41,183 nucleotides of DNA, taken from contig CALLAA010000067.1 in assembly GCA_938002955.1 (NCBI GenBank), positions 1 to 41,183 on the forward strand, in the 5' to 3' direction. The position numbers and the translations under genes were made by a program. The notes beneath the pieces are model-generated. The model was not told the origin of the DNA. It did no database searches and saw only the letters and a program-made list of their open reading frames with translations. Shown here one piece after another: positions 32,247-39,707 of the stretch (positions are counted from its first letter, which is position 1; every line of letters begins with the position of its first letter). The DNA is from an uncultured Acidimicrobiales bacterium (GTDB lineage Bacteria; Actinomycetota; Acidimicrobiia; Acidimicrobiales; SHLQ01).

Positions 32247-32926
32247 TTCGAATCCGTCGGCCAGAGAACCCGTATCACGCCGACCGCAACACCGACCGCC
32301 ACCAGTTGGGCCACGATGAACATCGGTGCCGAGGCCGGCTCGATTCCGGCAAAGGTGTCGGACAAGGTTCGAGCCACGGTGACCGCAGGATTCGCGAAAC
32401 TCGTCGATGACGTAAACCAGTAGGCACCGCCGATATAGCCGCCCACGGCGAACGCAACCATTGCCGGATTGCCGGCGCGGACAATACCGAAGATCACCAG
32501 GAGCAGTCCGAGGGTGGCGATGCCCTCGGCGAAGATCAGACTGGTGTCGGAGCGGGCCTTGGTGGACACATTCACTGCGTCGAGCTCGAACATGATGTTT
32601 GCGGCGATGACGCCGAGCGCTCCGCCGAGGACCTGTGCAGCAATGTAGGTCCCGGCCCGAGCCGCGTCGATCTGACGGAGGGCGAGCTCGGTCAGGGTGA
32701 CGGCGGGGTTGAAGTGGGCTCCCGAGGTCGCTGCAAACGTGAGGATGAGGGCGATCAGCACCCCGACGGTGGCCGTTGAATTGGCGAGAAGTTGTAGGCC
32801 GACGTCATCGGTTAGCCGTTCGGCCATAATTCCTGAACCCACGACCCCGGCGAGCAGGAACGCAGTTCCAAGAAGCTCAGCGAGTGCGGCTTGCAGGAGC
32901 GTGGGGGAGGAAGTGTTTGACACCAC
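32243..32926 (-). CDS. Aquaporin / MIP-family channel
   Basis: A 227-residue six-helix membrane channel. The two NPA motifs are GAHFNPAVT (NPA at 73-75) and SFANPAVTVAR (NPA at 179-181). The residue after the second NPA is valine rather than the arginine usual in water-selective aquaporins. This feature and the ANPAVTVARTLSDTFAGI pattern resemble the MIP proteins associated with arsenic or small neutral solutes. It lies 32 bp after the histidine kinase gene in the same direction, so co-transcription with the two-component system is likely. Confidence 0.85.
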   Translation of the reverse strand: MVSNTSSPTLLQAALAELLGTAFLLAGVVGSGIMAERLTDDVGLQLLANSTATVGVLIALILTFAATSGAHFNPAVTLTELALRQIDAARAGTYIAAQVLGGALGVIAANIMFELDAVNVSTKARSDTSLIFAEGIATLGLLLVIFGIVRAGNPAMVAFAVGGYIGGAYWFTSSTSFANPAVTVARTLSDTFAGIEPASAPMFIVAQLVAVGVAVGVIRVLWPTDSN

Positions 32927-32958
32927 GAGCCACGTTAGACAGAGCTATCGCCGACGGC

Positions 32959-34356
32959 CTAACGCTGCGGGAGTCCAATCGCGAAGCGGGCGCCCCCGTG
33001 CGGCGATGTGCCCACCTGGATCGAACCGCCGTGGGCCGCAACGATCTCTTTCGTGATGGCGAGGCCGAGCCCACTGCCGCCTGCGTCTCGCCCGCGAGCT
33101 TCGTCGAGACGGACGAAGCGATCGAAGATGTGTGCTCGTTGTTCGATGGGAATTCCCGCGCCGTCGTCGTCGACGGTCAGCGTCACGACGCCGTCGAGCT
33201 CGGCGAGGCTAACGGTCACCGTTGACGTCGCGTGGCGGGCAGCGTTGCTGATCAGGTTGATTACGACCCGACGAAGTTGGTCTCGATTGCCATAGACCAG
33301 CCCAGCGGAGACCCGTGATGCATCGATGGTCACCTCGGGCCGAGTGGCTGCGGTGCGAATAACGTCGAGCACGACGTCATCGACATCGACCATTGCTTGC
33401 GGTGCTCCAGCGATCCCCGGTTGGCCATCGGCTGAGCTGTCGGACCGCGCGAGGAGCAACAGGTCGTCGACGAGACGGCGCATTCGATCGGTCTCGCGCT
33501 GGAGGTCGCCGGCGGTTTCGTGCCAGTCGTCGGCGGTTCCGTGACGCTCGGCAACCTCGAGCATTGCCGACATCGATGTGAGCGGAGAACGCAACTCGTG
33601 CGACGCGTCGCTGACGAACTGCTGCTGGGCACGCTGTGAGGTCTCGAGGCGGGCGAGCATCCGGTTCATCGTTCCGGCGAGCCGACCGACTTCGTCGCCA
33701 GCTGCGGGTTCGGGCACACGTCGGTCGAGGCCACTCGCGGTGATGCTCTCCACCTCGTTGCGGATGGCCTCGACCGGTCGCAACGACCGTCCGGTAAGGA
33801 ACCACGTGAGGAGTCCGACGAGCAACACGAAGATCGGGCCGACAAGCGAGGCGCCGAGAAATACTCGCTGGACCGTGCTGTCGACGGGCGATAGGGAGCT
33901 CCCGACGAACACGAGCACGTCGAGTTCGTCGATTTCGATGTCACCGTCGGGGTCGATAAGGCCGCTGTCTTCGGCGAGCAGCACGATCGATCGCAGTTCG
34001 TCGGTGCCCTCGACCCCAGGTAACGCAATGTTGGCGGTGAAGGGTTCGCCAAGCGCAATCGTTGCATCTCGCAGATCCTGGGGATCGATGGTGTCTTCGG
34101 TGGATGCGTAGTAGGAGTCGTCAAAGACCGCCGCAAAGGTGAACCCGTCGAATCCGGCGCCGAGGATGATGAAGTCGTTCTCGCTGTCCCACTGCTCGGC
34201 AATGTCATCGGCTCGGCTGAGAATCGAGCGGTCTACCTCGGCGATCAGTGACTGTCGCAACGTCGTGAGCAGTAGGGCGGTGCCGGCGACGACGGCCAGT
34301 GTTACGGCGAGCATCGCGAATATTGATGCGCTGGCTCGCACCCCCATCTTCTTCAT
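32959..34356 (-). CDS. Sensor histidine kinase
   Basis: A 465-residue membrane sensor. The first transmembrane helix spans about residues 9-31, an extracytoplasmic domain of about 130 residues follows, and the second helix is at 166-188. Then come a HAMP domain, the HisKA box with phospho-acceptor H253 (SDASHELRSPLTS), and the HATPase domain with NLISNAARHA (N box), DDDGAGIP (G1) and GGSGLGLAI (G2). The start codon begins 2 bp after the response regulator stop, so the two are a coupled pair. The stimulus is unknown; the downstream aquaporin hints at an osmotic or solute signal. Confidence 0.93.
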   Translation of the reverse strand: MKKMGVRASASIFAMLAVTLAVVAGTALLLTTLRQSLIAEVDRSILSRADDIAEQWDSENDFIILGAGFDGFTFAAVFDDSYYASTEDTIDPQDLRDATIALGEPFTANIALPGVEGTDELRSIVLLAEDSGLIDPDGDIEIDELDVLVFVGSSLSPVDSTVQRVFLGASLVGPIFVLLVGLLTWFLTGRSLRPVEAIRNEVESITASGLDRRVPEPAAGDEVGRLAGTMNRMLARLETSQRAQQQFVSDASHELRSPLTSMSAMLEVAERHGTADDWHETAGDLQRETDRMRRLVDDLLLLARSDSSADGQPGIAGAPQAMVDVDDVVLDVIRTAATRPEVTIDASRVSAGLVYGNRDQLRRVVINLISNAARHATSTVTVSLAELDGVVTLTVDDDGAGIPIEQRAHIFDRFVRLDEARGRDAGGSGLGLAITKEIVAAHGGSIQVGTSPHGGARFAIGLPQR

Positions 34357-34358
34357 TC

Positions 34359-35048
34359 TCAGCCGCCCGTAGCCGAGAGTCGATAGCCGACACCGCGGAC
34401 CGTCTCAAGAGATTTGCGGTCGAACGCGGTGTCTATCGCCGCGCGGACACGGGAGATATACACCTCGACAATGTTCGGATCGCCGTCGAACGCGTGATCC
34501 CAGACGTTGCGCAAGATGTCGTCTTTGGACACGACCAGGCCAGCGTTGTGCATCAGGTATTCGAGAACAGCGATCGCTCGTGGCGACAGGTCGAGTTCGG
34601 TGTCGCCGCGCCATACCCGGTGCGCTCGGGGGTCGAGCCGGAGGTCGCCAACCGACACGGCGTCGTCGAGCGCTCCGCCGGAGGTCGCGGTGCTACGCCG
34701 TATGAGGGCTCGAACCCGGGCGAGCAATACCGAGTATGAGAATGGTTTCGTGACGTAGTCGTCGGCGCCGGTGTCGAGCCCTTCCATTTCGTCGAACTCG
34801 CCATCCTTAGCGGTGAGCATGAGGATTGGGGTGAGGTTGCCGTCCTCACGAAGCTGTCGACAGATGCGGTAGCCGTTCAGGCCGGGCAGCATCAGGTCGA
34901 GAATGATTGCCGCGTACTCGTTCTCCTGTGCGAGATGCAGTCCGTCGAGCCCATCGTGTGCGACATCGACGGTGAAGCCGTCGGCGGTAAAGCCCTTATG
35001 GAGCGACGATGCGATACCGATCTCATCCTCGACGACGAGCAGCTTCAT
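34359..35048 (-). CDS. OmpR/PhoB-family response regulator
   Basis: A 229-residue regulator. The receiver domain has the acidic pair in VVEDE (7-9), phospho-acceptor D51 (ILDLMLPG), T79 and K101 (YVTKPF). The C-terminal winged-helix DNA-binding domain shows LDPRAHRVWRGDTELDLS and the VYISRVRAAID recognition-helix region near the end. It heads the transcript of the histidine kinase and probably the aquaporin. Tandem TTCAGG boxes with 11-bp spacing lie upstream and suggest autoregulation. Confidence 0.93.
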   Translation of the reverse strand: MKLLVVEDEIGIASSLHKGFTADGFTVDVAHDGLDGLHLAQENEYAAIILDLMLPGLNGYRICRQLREDGNLTPILMLTAKDGEFDEMEGLDTGADDYVTKPFSYSVLLARVRALIRRSTATSGGALDDAVSVGDLRLDPRAHRVWRGDTELDLSPRAIAVLEYLMHNAGLVVSKDDILRNVWDHAFDGDPNIVEVYISRVRAAIDTAFDRKSLETVRGVGYRLSATGG

Positions 35049-35089
35049 GAGATTCCTTGCGGTGGTCGTGATCGAGCGTTCGGGGTGGT

Positions 35090-35130
35090 CATATAGCCAT
35101 GGTGGCCGAGCGACCTGAACCGATCCTGAA
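35090..35130 (-). promoter_or_regulatory. Response regulator promoter with tandem TTCAGG boxes
   Basis: On the minus strand TTCAGG occurs twice with an 11-bp period (35130-35125 and 35119-35114), as in OmpR/PhoB boxes. It is followed after 17 bp by CTATAT (35096-35091), a -10-like hexamer, about 40 bp before the regulator ATG. Confidence 0.5.
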
Positions 35131-35138
35131 CATGGCTC

Positions 35139-36095
35139 TTAGGTTCGCACACTCAGCCATGTCGCCGAGAGTTCCTCGGAGATCCGTACGAGCTCGGCAC
35201 ACAGCTCCTTTGGTGGTTCGAGTAACTCGATACCGTTGCCGTAGCCAGCGAGCTGAGCGGCCAGAGGCTTGGGGCCATACTCGGTGATCGTTGCGCGTGT
35301 CCGTCCGTCCGCAACGGCGTCTCCGATCTCGATTCGGCCCGCAAACTGGTACCGGAGGGGAGCGAGCATCTCCGGGTCTGCCAGAAGTTCGACGACCATG
35401 CCGGTCTTTCGTGACTCCACCTCGCTCACGATGCGATCCCATTCGGCCTCGAGGTCGAAATCGCCGGGACGTACAACCGGGGCATCGAGTGGCGTAGCGC
35501 GCCGCACGCGAGCCACGCGGAACGTACGGAGACCGTCGTCGGTGTTGGCAACGAGGTACCAAACGTTGCGTTTGGTCACGAGGCCGAGCGGGCTGACGGT
35601 TCTGACCGAACTTCCCGATCTCGGACTTCGGTAGTCGAGTTCGACCTGGCGTGCAGAAATGACCGCAGTTGTCAGGGTCTCGAGGTGCGCTGGCGTAAAA
35701 CCGCCCACACGGCCCCAACCGTTGGGGTCGACCTTGATCGCTGTCGCGGCGGCTTCGGCATCGGCGCGGAACGTCTCGGGCAGGGCGCCGGTGAGTTTGC
35801 GCATGGCCGATTTGAGCTCGGGGGTGCTGTCGAGGGCTGGCCCGGCAGCGAGGAAGAGCGCTCGGGCTTCGTCTGCGGACAGCCCGGTGAGATCGGTCCG
35901 TGCGCCGCCGAGGAGGGTCCAGCCACCGCCACGGCCCGCAGTCGAGTAGACGGGAACCCCGCTCATTGCGAGCGCTTCGAGGTCGCGACGTGCAGTTCGT
36001 TCGGAGATCTCGAGTTCGCTGGCGACCTGGGCTGCGGTGACCGAGCCGCGGCGTTGAAGGAGAAGGAGAAGGGCGATCAGTCGGTCGGCGCGCAT
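35139..36095 (-). CDS. WYL-domain (HTH_11/DeoR-type) transcriptional regulator
   Basis: A 318-residue regulator. The N-terminal winged helix is DRLIALLLLLQRRGSVTAAQVASELEISERTARRDLEAL. A central WYL domain contains VELDYRSPRSGSSVRTVSPLGLVTKRNVWYLVA (the name motif), and a C-terminal WCX-like domain follows (ATITEYGPKPLAAQLAGYG). It is divergent from the TIGR03086 gene with a perfect palindrome between them, the usual arrangement for self- and target-regulation. No Shine-Dalgarno sequence precedes its ATG; CATACT six bases upstream could serve a leaderless transcript. WYL domains sense nucleic-acid or small-molecule ligands. Confidence 0.9.
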   Translation of the reverse strand: MRADRLIALLLLLQRRGSVTAAQVASELEISERTARRDLEALAMSGVPVYSTAGRGGGWTLLGGARTDLTGLSADEARALFLAAGPALDSTPELKSAMRKLTGALPETFRADAEAAATAIKVDPNGWGRVGGFTPAHLETLTTAVISARQVELDYRSPRSGSSVRTVSPLGLVTKRNVWYLVANTDDGLRTFRVARVRRATPLDAPVVRPGDFDLEAEWDRIVSEVESRKTGMVVELLADPEMLAPLRYQFAGRIEIGDAVADGRTRATITEYGPKPLAAQLAGYGNGIELLEPPKELCAELVRISEELSATWLSVRT

Positions 36096-36113
36096 TTCTT
36101 GAGTATGTCAAAC

Positions 36114-36138
36114 AAAGTGGCCACCGGATGGCCACTTT
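36114..36138. promoter_or_regulatory. Operator-like palindrome between WYL regulator and TIGR03086 gene
   Basis: AAAGTGGCCA and TGGCCACTTT are perfect 10-bp inverted arms around a 5-nt centre (CCGGA). The site lies 19 bp from each divergent start codon (36095 and 36158), fitting the binding site of the WYL regulator. Confidence 0.7.
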
Positions 36139-36157
36139 AGGTAGGCACGGTGTTCCC

Positions 36158-36760
36158 ATGACAGAAACAAACACCCCAGAGATAACCCCAGACGACCCTC
36201 GCTTCGGCTTGGCCCAGGTCGTGTCCAGCATGCGAGGACTGATCGACGGCGTCGCTATCGATCAGTTCGACGAATCAACCCCGTGTGCTGACTTCACGGT
36301 CAAAGACTTGTTAGATCACTGCAACCTAGTGATGAACCGCGTTGCTGTTATTGGCAACGGGGGGCACTGGAGCGAGGTGACCGACGAGTCGGTGGCTCGC
36401 GAAGACGGACACGGAGAGGCGTTCGGCCAAGCAGCGCACGCGTCGATGCACGCCTGGACCGACTCGACCAAGCTGGAGCAGCTGTACGAAGTGCCATGGG
36501 GCGAGCTGCCAGGTGGGCCTGTGCTCCTGACCTACACCGCCGAACTTGCAACCCATGCTTGGGACTTGGCGACCGCAACAGGACAATCGCTCGAGATCCC
36601 CGACGAGGTTCTCCACGGCGCTCTCGTCGCGGCGAAGATGCTCCCGGACGAGGGTCGCGAGGACCCCGAGTTTCCGTTTGATCCAGTCGTCGACCCCGGC
36701 CCAGACGCTCCGGTCCTTCTCCAGATCGCTGGCTGGCTCGGGCGACAAGTGGGAGAGTGA
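36158..36760 (+). CDS. TIGR03086-family (mycothiol-dependent maleylpyruvate isomerase N-domain) protein
   Basis: A 200-residue DinB-like four-helix protein of the actinobacterial TIGR03086 family. It shows STPCADFTVKDLLDHCNLVMNR (metal-ligand histidine region), the central VPWGELPGG segment and LATHAWDLATATGQ with a second histidine, and ends in a DPVVDPGPDAP motif typical of the family. ATG 36158 is used because it follows the operator; upstream in-frame codons lie in the palindrome. Members are thought to use or handle mycothiol; this one has no assigned substrate. It is co-transcribed with the next gene (overlap or 5-bp gap). Confidence 0.85.
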   Translation: MTETNTPEITPDDPRFGLAQVVSSMRGLIDGVAIDQFDESTPCADFTVKDLLDHCNLVMNRVAVIGNGGHWSEVTDESVAREDGHGEAFGQAAHASMHAWTDSTKLEQLYEVPWGELPGGPVLLTYTAELATHAWDLATATGQSLEIPDEVLHGALVAAKMLPDEGREDPEFPFDPVVDPGPDAPVLLQIAGWLGRQVGE

Positions 36761-36765
36761 AACCC

Positions 36766-37185
36766 ATGGCGTTCGAATACGTAGACACGTTCATTGCGGT
36801 GGCCGACGACTGCACTGCGGACATCGCCGACGTGCCGCCGGCTGAGTATCGGGGCAAGCCGACCATTGCGGCGCAGGAGTTCGCGATGCTCAACGGCCAC
36901 GATTTCGAATTCACGATGTCGGAGGTTTTGTCGCAGATCTGGGTCGACCGTAAGGGTGGCCCAGATATGGCCGACGACGAGCGTGAGGCACTGCGGGCGG
37001 AGTATTTCAGCGAGGGCCGGGCGTGCTTTCGAGCGTCCCCGCTGGCGAAGCGATACGGATGGGGATTCGTCTTCAACGGAGACGGCAAGGTCGCGCTCGT
37101 CGCGTCGGATTCAGCCGACTACGCCAGGTACGCAGCCGACGGTGACCTCACGCAGTTGGCAGCGATGCGCTCTAGCCGCAAGTAG
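36766..37185 (+). CDS. DUF6157-like conserved protein
   Basis: A 139-residue soluble protein of unknown function. It opens with FEYVDTFIAVADDCTADIADVPP, then ...TIAAQEFAMLNGHDFEFTMSEVL, and ends with the hallmark segment FRASPLAKRYGWGFVFNGDGKVALVASDSADY. I recognise this pattern as DUF6157-like. GGAGAG is 9 nt before ATG 36766; GTG 36757, which overlaps the upstream stop (GTGA), would add three residues. It pairs with the TIGR03086 gene under the WYL regulator. Confidence 0.75.
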   Translation: MAFEYVDTFIAVADDCTADIADVPPAEYRGKPTIAAQEFAMLNGHDFEFTMSEVLSQIWVDRKGGPDMADDEREALRAEYFSEGRACFRASPLAKRYGWGFVFNGDGKVALVASDSADYARYAADGDLTQLAAMRSSRK

Positions 37186-37188
37186 CCC

Positions 37189-37225
37189 TCGATCAACTTC
37201 GGGGTCAGACCCTAAACCTGTTCGA
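37189..37225. repeat. REP-like palindrome, copy F
   Basis: This copy opens with TCGATCAACTTC and has the GGGGTC-A-GACCCT core and an outer right arm CCTGTTCGA. It follows the DUF6157-like stop by 3 bp, and is 21 kb from the RAYT. Confidence 0.85.
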
Positions 37226-37233
37226 GGGCGTCA

Positions 37234-37270
37234 TCGATCAACTTCGGGGTCTGACCCCAAACCTGATCGA
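37234..37270. repeat. REP-like palindrome, copy G
   Basis: A 37-bp copy opening TCGATCAACTTC with a perfect GGGGTC-T-GACCCC core and outer arms TCGATCA/TGATCGA. It ends 1 bp before the zinc peptidase stop, so copies F and G fill the whole gap between convergent genes and may stop transcription from both sides. Confidence 0.87.
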
Positions 37271-37271
37271 G

Positions 37272-37955
37272 CTAGACGATCCAGCGCCCGCGCCCTCGGG
37301 CGAACAGCATGGCGAAGTAAGCGAGGCTCGTGGCTGCGGCGGCCACGTAGGTGAGCGCGGCGGCCCGCAGCACGGCCTCAACGCCATCGCGCTGGGCGGG
37401 GTCGGAAAGCCCCAATCGCTCCAGGCTGTCGAGAGCTCGCTTGCTCGCGTTGAACTCGACCGGCAGGGTCGCGATCTGGAAGATCGTCATACCGAAGAGC
37501 AGCAAGGCCCCGATCTGCAAGATGCCTTCGCTCCCGGTGATAAATCCGGCGAACACCACCATTGGTCCGAACCGGGACCCGAGCGCCGCAAGCGGCACAA
37601 GAAACTTGCGGAGCTTCAGCCGAAAGTCGCCGCTGAAGTCTTGCAGCGCATGCCCAGCCTCATGTGCCGACACCGCCATGGCCGACACGCTCGTCTTGCC
37701 CCAGTTCTGCTGAGACAATCGCAAGATGTCCTTGGACGGGTCGTAGTGGTCGGTGAGCTTGCCTCGAACCTGTTGAAGCTGCACACCCTTCACACCGTGG
37801 TCTTCGAGGATGGCGGCGGCCGTTTGGGCTCCGGTCACCCGATACTGATTCTCGACCTGGCTCCACTTCTTATACGTGCGCTTCAGCCACCACTTCACGA
37901 GGTACGAGCCGCCGAACGCAATCGCCGCCAATAGGTATGCCAATCCTGTACTCAT
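37272..37955 (-). CDS. YugP-like membrane zinc metallopeptidase (Zn_peptidase_2 family)
   Basis: A 227-residue integral membrane protein. An N-terminal helix precedes a cytosolic catalytic segment with DHYDPSKDILRLS (69-81) and the zinc motif HEAGH (98-102), followed by three or so helices. NASKRALDSLERLGL after the third helix is the third conserved segment of the family. The sequence agrees with Bacillus YugP (PF04298). ATG 37955 is preferred to TTG 37961. The stop lies 1 bp from a REP-like repeat. The substrate is unknown. Confidence 0.88.
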   Translation of the reverse strand: MSTGLAYLLAAIAFGGSYLVKWWLKRTYKKWSQVENQYRVTGAQTAAAILEDHGVKGVQLQQVRGKLTDHYDPSKDILRLSQQNWGKTSVSAMAVSAHEAGHALQDFSGDFRLKLRKFLVPLAALGSRFGPMVVFAGFITGSEGILQIGALLLFGMTIFQIATLPVEFNASKRALDSLERLGLSDPAQRDGVEAVLRAAALTYVAAAATSLAYFAMLFARGRGRWIV

Positions 37956-38021
37956 AGGCAAGACCCTAGAAGTAGCAACCGACCGTTAGCCAATGCCCGA
38001 AGACTCTCTAGACTCAGAGCC

Positions 38022-38510
38022 GTGATTACCGTTGCAACTTCATCGCCAGAAGAGACTGCAGTTCTGGCCACGACGTTGGCCGAGACGGCCGAACCCGGCG
38101 ACTTGTTGGTCTTGGTCGGCGACCTCGGTGCTGGCAAGACCGCGTTCTCCAAGGCATACGGAAAAGCGCTCGGTGTGGACGAACGAATGACCAGCCCGAC
38201 GTTCACGCTCGCCCGCCAATATGAAGGACGGTTGACGCTCCACCACCTCGACGTCTACCGCCTCGAGCAGATGTCGGAGGTTCTCGATCTCGACCTCCCC
38301 GATCTACTCGAATCCGGGGGAGTCGTGCTCATCGAATGGGGTGACGCGATCATGCCGATGCTGCCGCAGGACTTCCTCGAGATCCGGTTTACGTTTGGCG
38401 AGGGCGACGATGATCGATCGATCGAGATTCGTCCCGTCGGCCCGCGGTGGTGCGGGCGAGAAGAGACATTGTCTGCACTGGGCGGCCAGGTCGGAGAGTC
38501 CTCGTGCTAA
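38022..38510 (+). CDS. tsaE: tRNA t6A biosynthesis ATPase TsaE
   Basis: A 162-residue P-loop ATPase needed with TsaB and TsaD to form N6-threonylcarbamoyl-adenosine (t6A37) on ANN-decoding tRNAs. Walker A is GDLGAGKT (33-40), then TSPTFTL, HHLDVYRL and VVLIEWGDAI, all typical of TsaE. The GTG start is the first in frame after the zinc peptidase promoter region. TsaB begins inside its 3' end (7-bp overlap), so the operon is tight. Confidence 0.94.
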   Translation: MITVATSSPEETAVLATTLAETAEPGDLLVLVGDLGAGKTAFSKAYGKALGVDERMTSPTFTLARQYEGRLTLHHLDVYRLEQMSEVLDLDLPDLLESGGVVLIEWGDAIMPMLPQDFLEIRFTFGEGDDDRSIEIRPVGPRWCGREETLSALGGQVGESSC

Positions 38511-39202
38511 TTCTTGGAATCGAATCCGCGACGTCGCAGGTAGGTGTGGCTGTTGGCGGACACGAAGGTGTTCTCGCGTCGGCACACTCCGCTCGCGATC
38601 GTCGCCACGCAGAAAATCTGACACCCCAGATCCGATTCGTTTGCGAGCAGGCGCGAGTCGAGCTGTCCGAAATCGGCTGCGTCGCGGTCGATATCGGGCC
38701 CGGGTTGTTCACTGGACTGCGGGTCGGAATCGCGTCAGCGATGGCCGTGGCCCACGGCCTTGGTGTTCCCATGATCGGTGTGTCCTCGCTGGACCTCGGA
38801 GCGTTCGCAGTCGAGCATTCCCGACGGCTGATCGTGCCGTGTTATGACGCACGCCGAGGCGAGGTATTCGCGGCCCAATATCGTTCGGTGCCTGGTGGCG
38901 TTCAACGCGTCAGTGAACCAACGGTGGCGACGCCCGACGAACTCGCCGCCGAGCTGATGGCGATGTCGGAGGACATTTTGATGGTCGGCGACGGCAGCGA
39001 GCGATACCGAGATGTCTTCGGGGCGATCTCCCACATCGAATTCGCCGGCACGAGCCTGCAGTACCCCTCGGCCCGTTCGCTCGTCGAGCTATCGCACCCC
39101 AAGGCGCTTCGCGAAGAATTCGTGGCGCCGAACGAAATCGTGCCGATGTATTTGCGCCTTCCCGACGCCGAGATCAATTGGAAGACCCGCGCGAGTGCCT
39201 GA
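38504..39202 (+). CDS. tsaB: tRNA t6A biosynthesis protein TsaB
   Basis: A 232-residue ASKHA-fold pseudo-enzyme that binds TsaD and is required for t6A synthesis. It has the N-terminal ILGIESATSQVGVAV, the family IGPGLFTGLRVGIASAMA and VPCYDARRGEVFAAQY. GTG 38504 with GGAGAG 5 nt upstream is the start; upstream in-frame codons belong to tsaE. It overlaps rimI by 8 bp. Confidence 0.94.
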   Translation: MLILGIESATSQVGVAVGGHEGVLASAHSARDRRHAENLTPQIRFVCEQARVELSEIGCVAVDIGPGLFTGLRVGIASAMAVAHGLGVPMIGVSSLDLGAFAVEHSRRLIVPCYDARRGEVFAAQYRSVPGGVQRVSEPTVATPDELAAELMAMSEDILMVGDGSERYRDVFGAISHIEFAGTSLQYPSARSLVELSHPKALREEFVAPNEIVPMYLRLPDAEINWKTRASA

Positions 39203-39707
39203 TGGGCCGGCGGTTCTGATCCGTCCGGCCGAACTGCGAGACGTGCGGGCCATCCGAGCGATCGACGCGCAGGTTTACCCAACCCCGTGGTCCGAGAAAC
39301 TCACGATCGAACAAACAACGGGCCCAGGTCGAGTGCACCTCGTCGTCGAAGAAGACCACCGGATCATCGCCCATGGAGGGATCGCATTGCTCGACGGCGA
39401 TGCCCACATCACGACGATCGCCGTCGACCCGACGCAACAACGTCGCGGCATTGCAGGTGTCGTGATGCGACACCTCTTCGCTGCGGCTCTCGATAACGAC
39501 TGCGCGGCGGTGACGCTCGAAGTTCGAGCGAGCAACACCGCGGCGATCGCGCTCTACGAACAGCACGGAATGGAGTCCGTTGGTGTACGGCCCGGCTACT
39601 ACGGCGACAACGGCGAGGACGCCGTGATCATGTGGACCGTCGAACCGCTTAACGACACGCTTAGCCCGAATCGAACGGCTGTAGATTGGGACCATGACGA
39701 AGCGTGA
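39195..39707 (+). CDS. rimI: Ribosomal protein S18 alanine N-acetyltransferase RimI
   Basis: A 170-residue GNAT acetyltransferase. VLIRPAELRDVRAIRAID starts the fold; the acetyl-CoA motif is TTIAVDPTQQRRGIAGVVM (R-x2-G-x-G/A type) and the final motif is LEVRASNTAAIALYEQHGM. GTG 39195 overlaps the tsaB stop. The family acetylates the N-terminal alanine of ribosomal protein S18. The linkage tsaB-rimI-tsaD is widespread. Its last 14 bp overlap tsaD. Confidence 0.92.
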   Translation: MPDGPAVLIRPAELRDVRAIRAIDAQVYPTPWSEKLTIEQTTGPGRVHLVVEEDHRIIAHGGIALLDGDAHITTIAVDPTQQRRGIAGVVMRHLFAAALDNDCAAVTLEVRASNTAAIALYEQHGMESVGVRPGYYGDNGEDAVIMWTVEPLNDTLSPNRTAVDWDHDEA

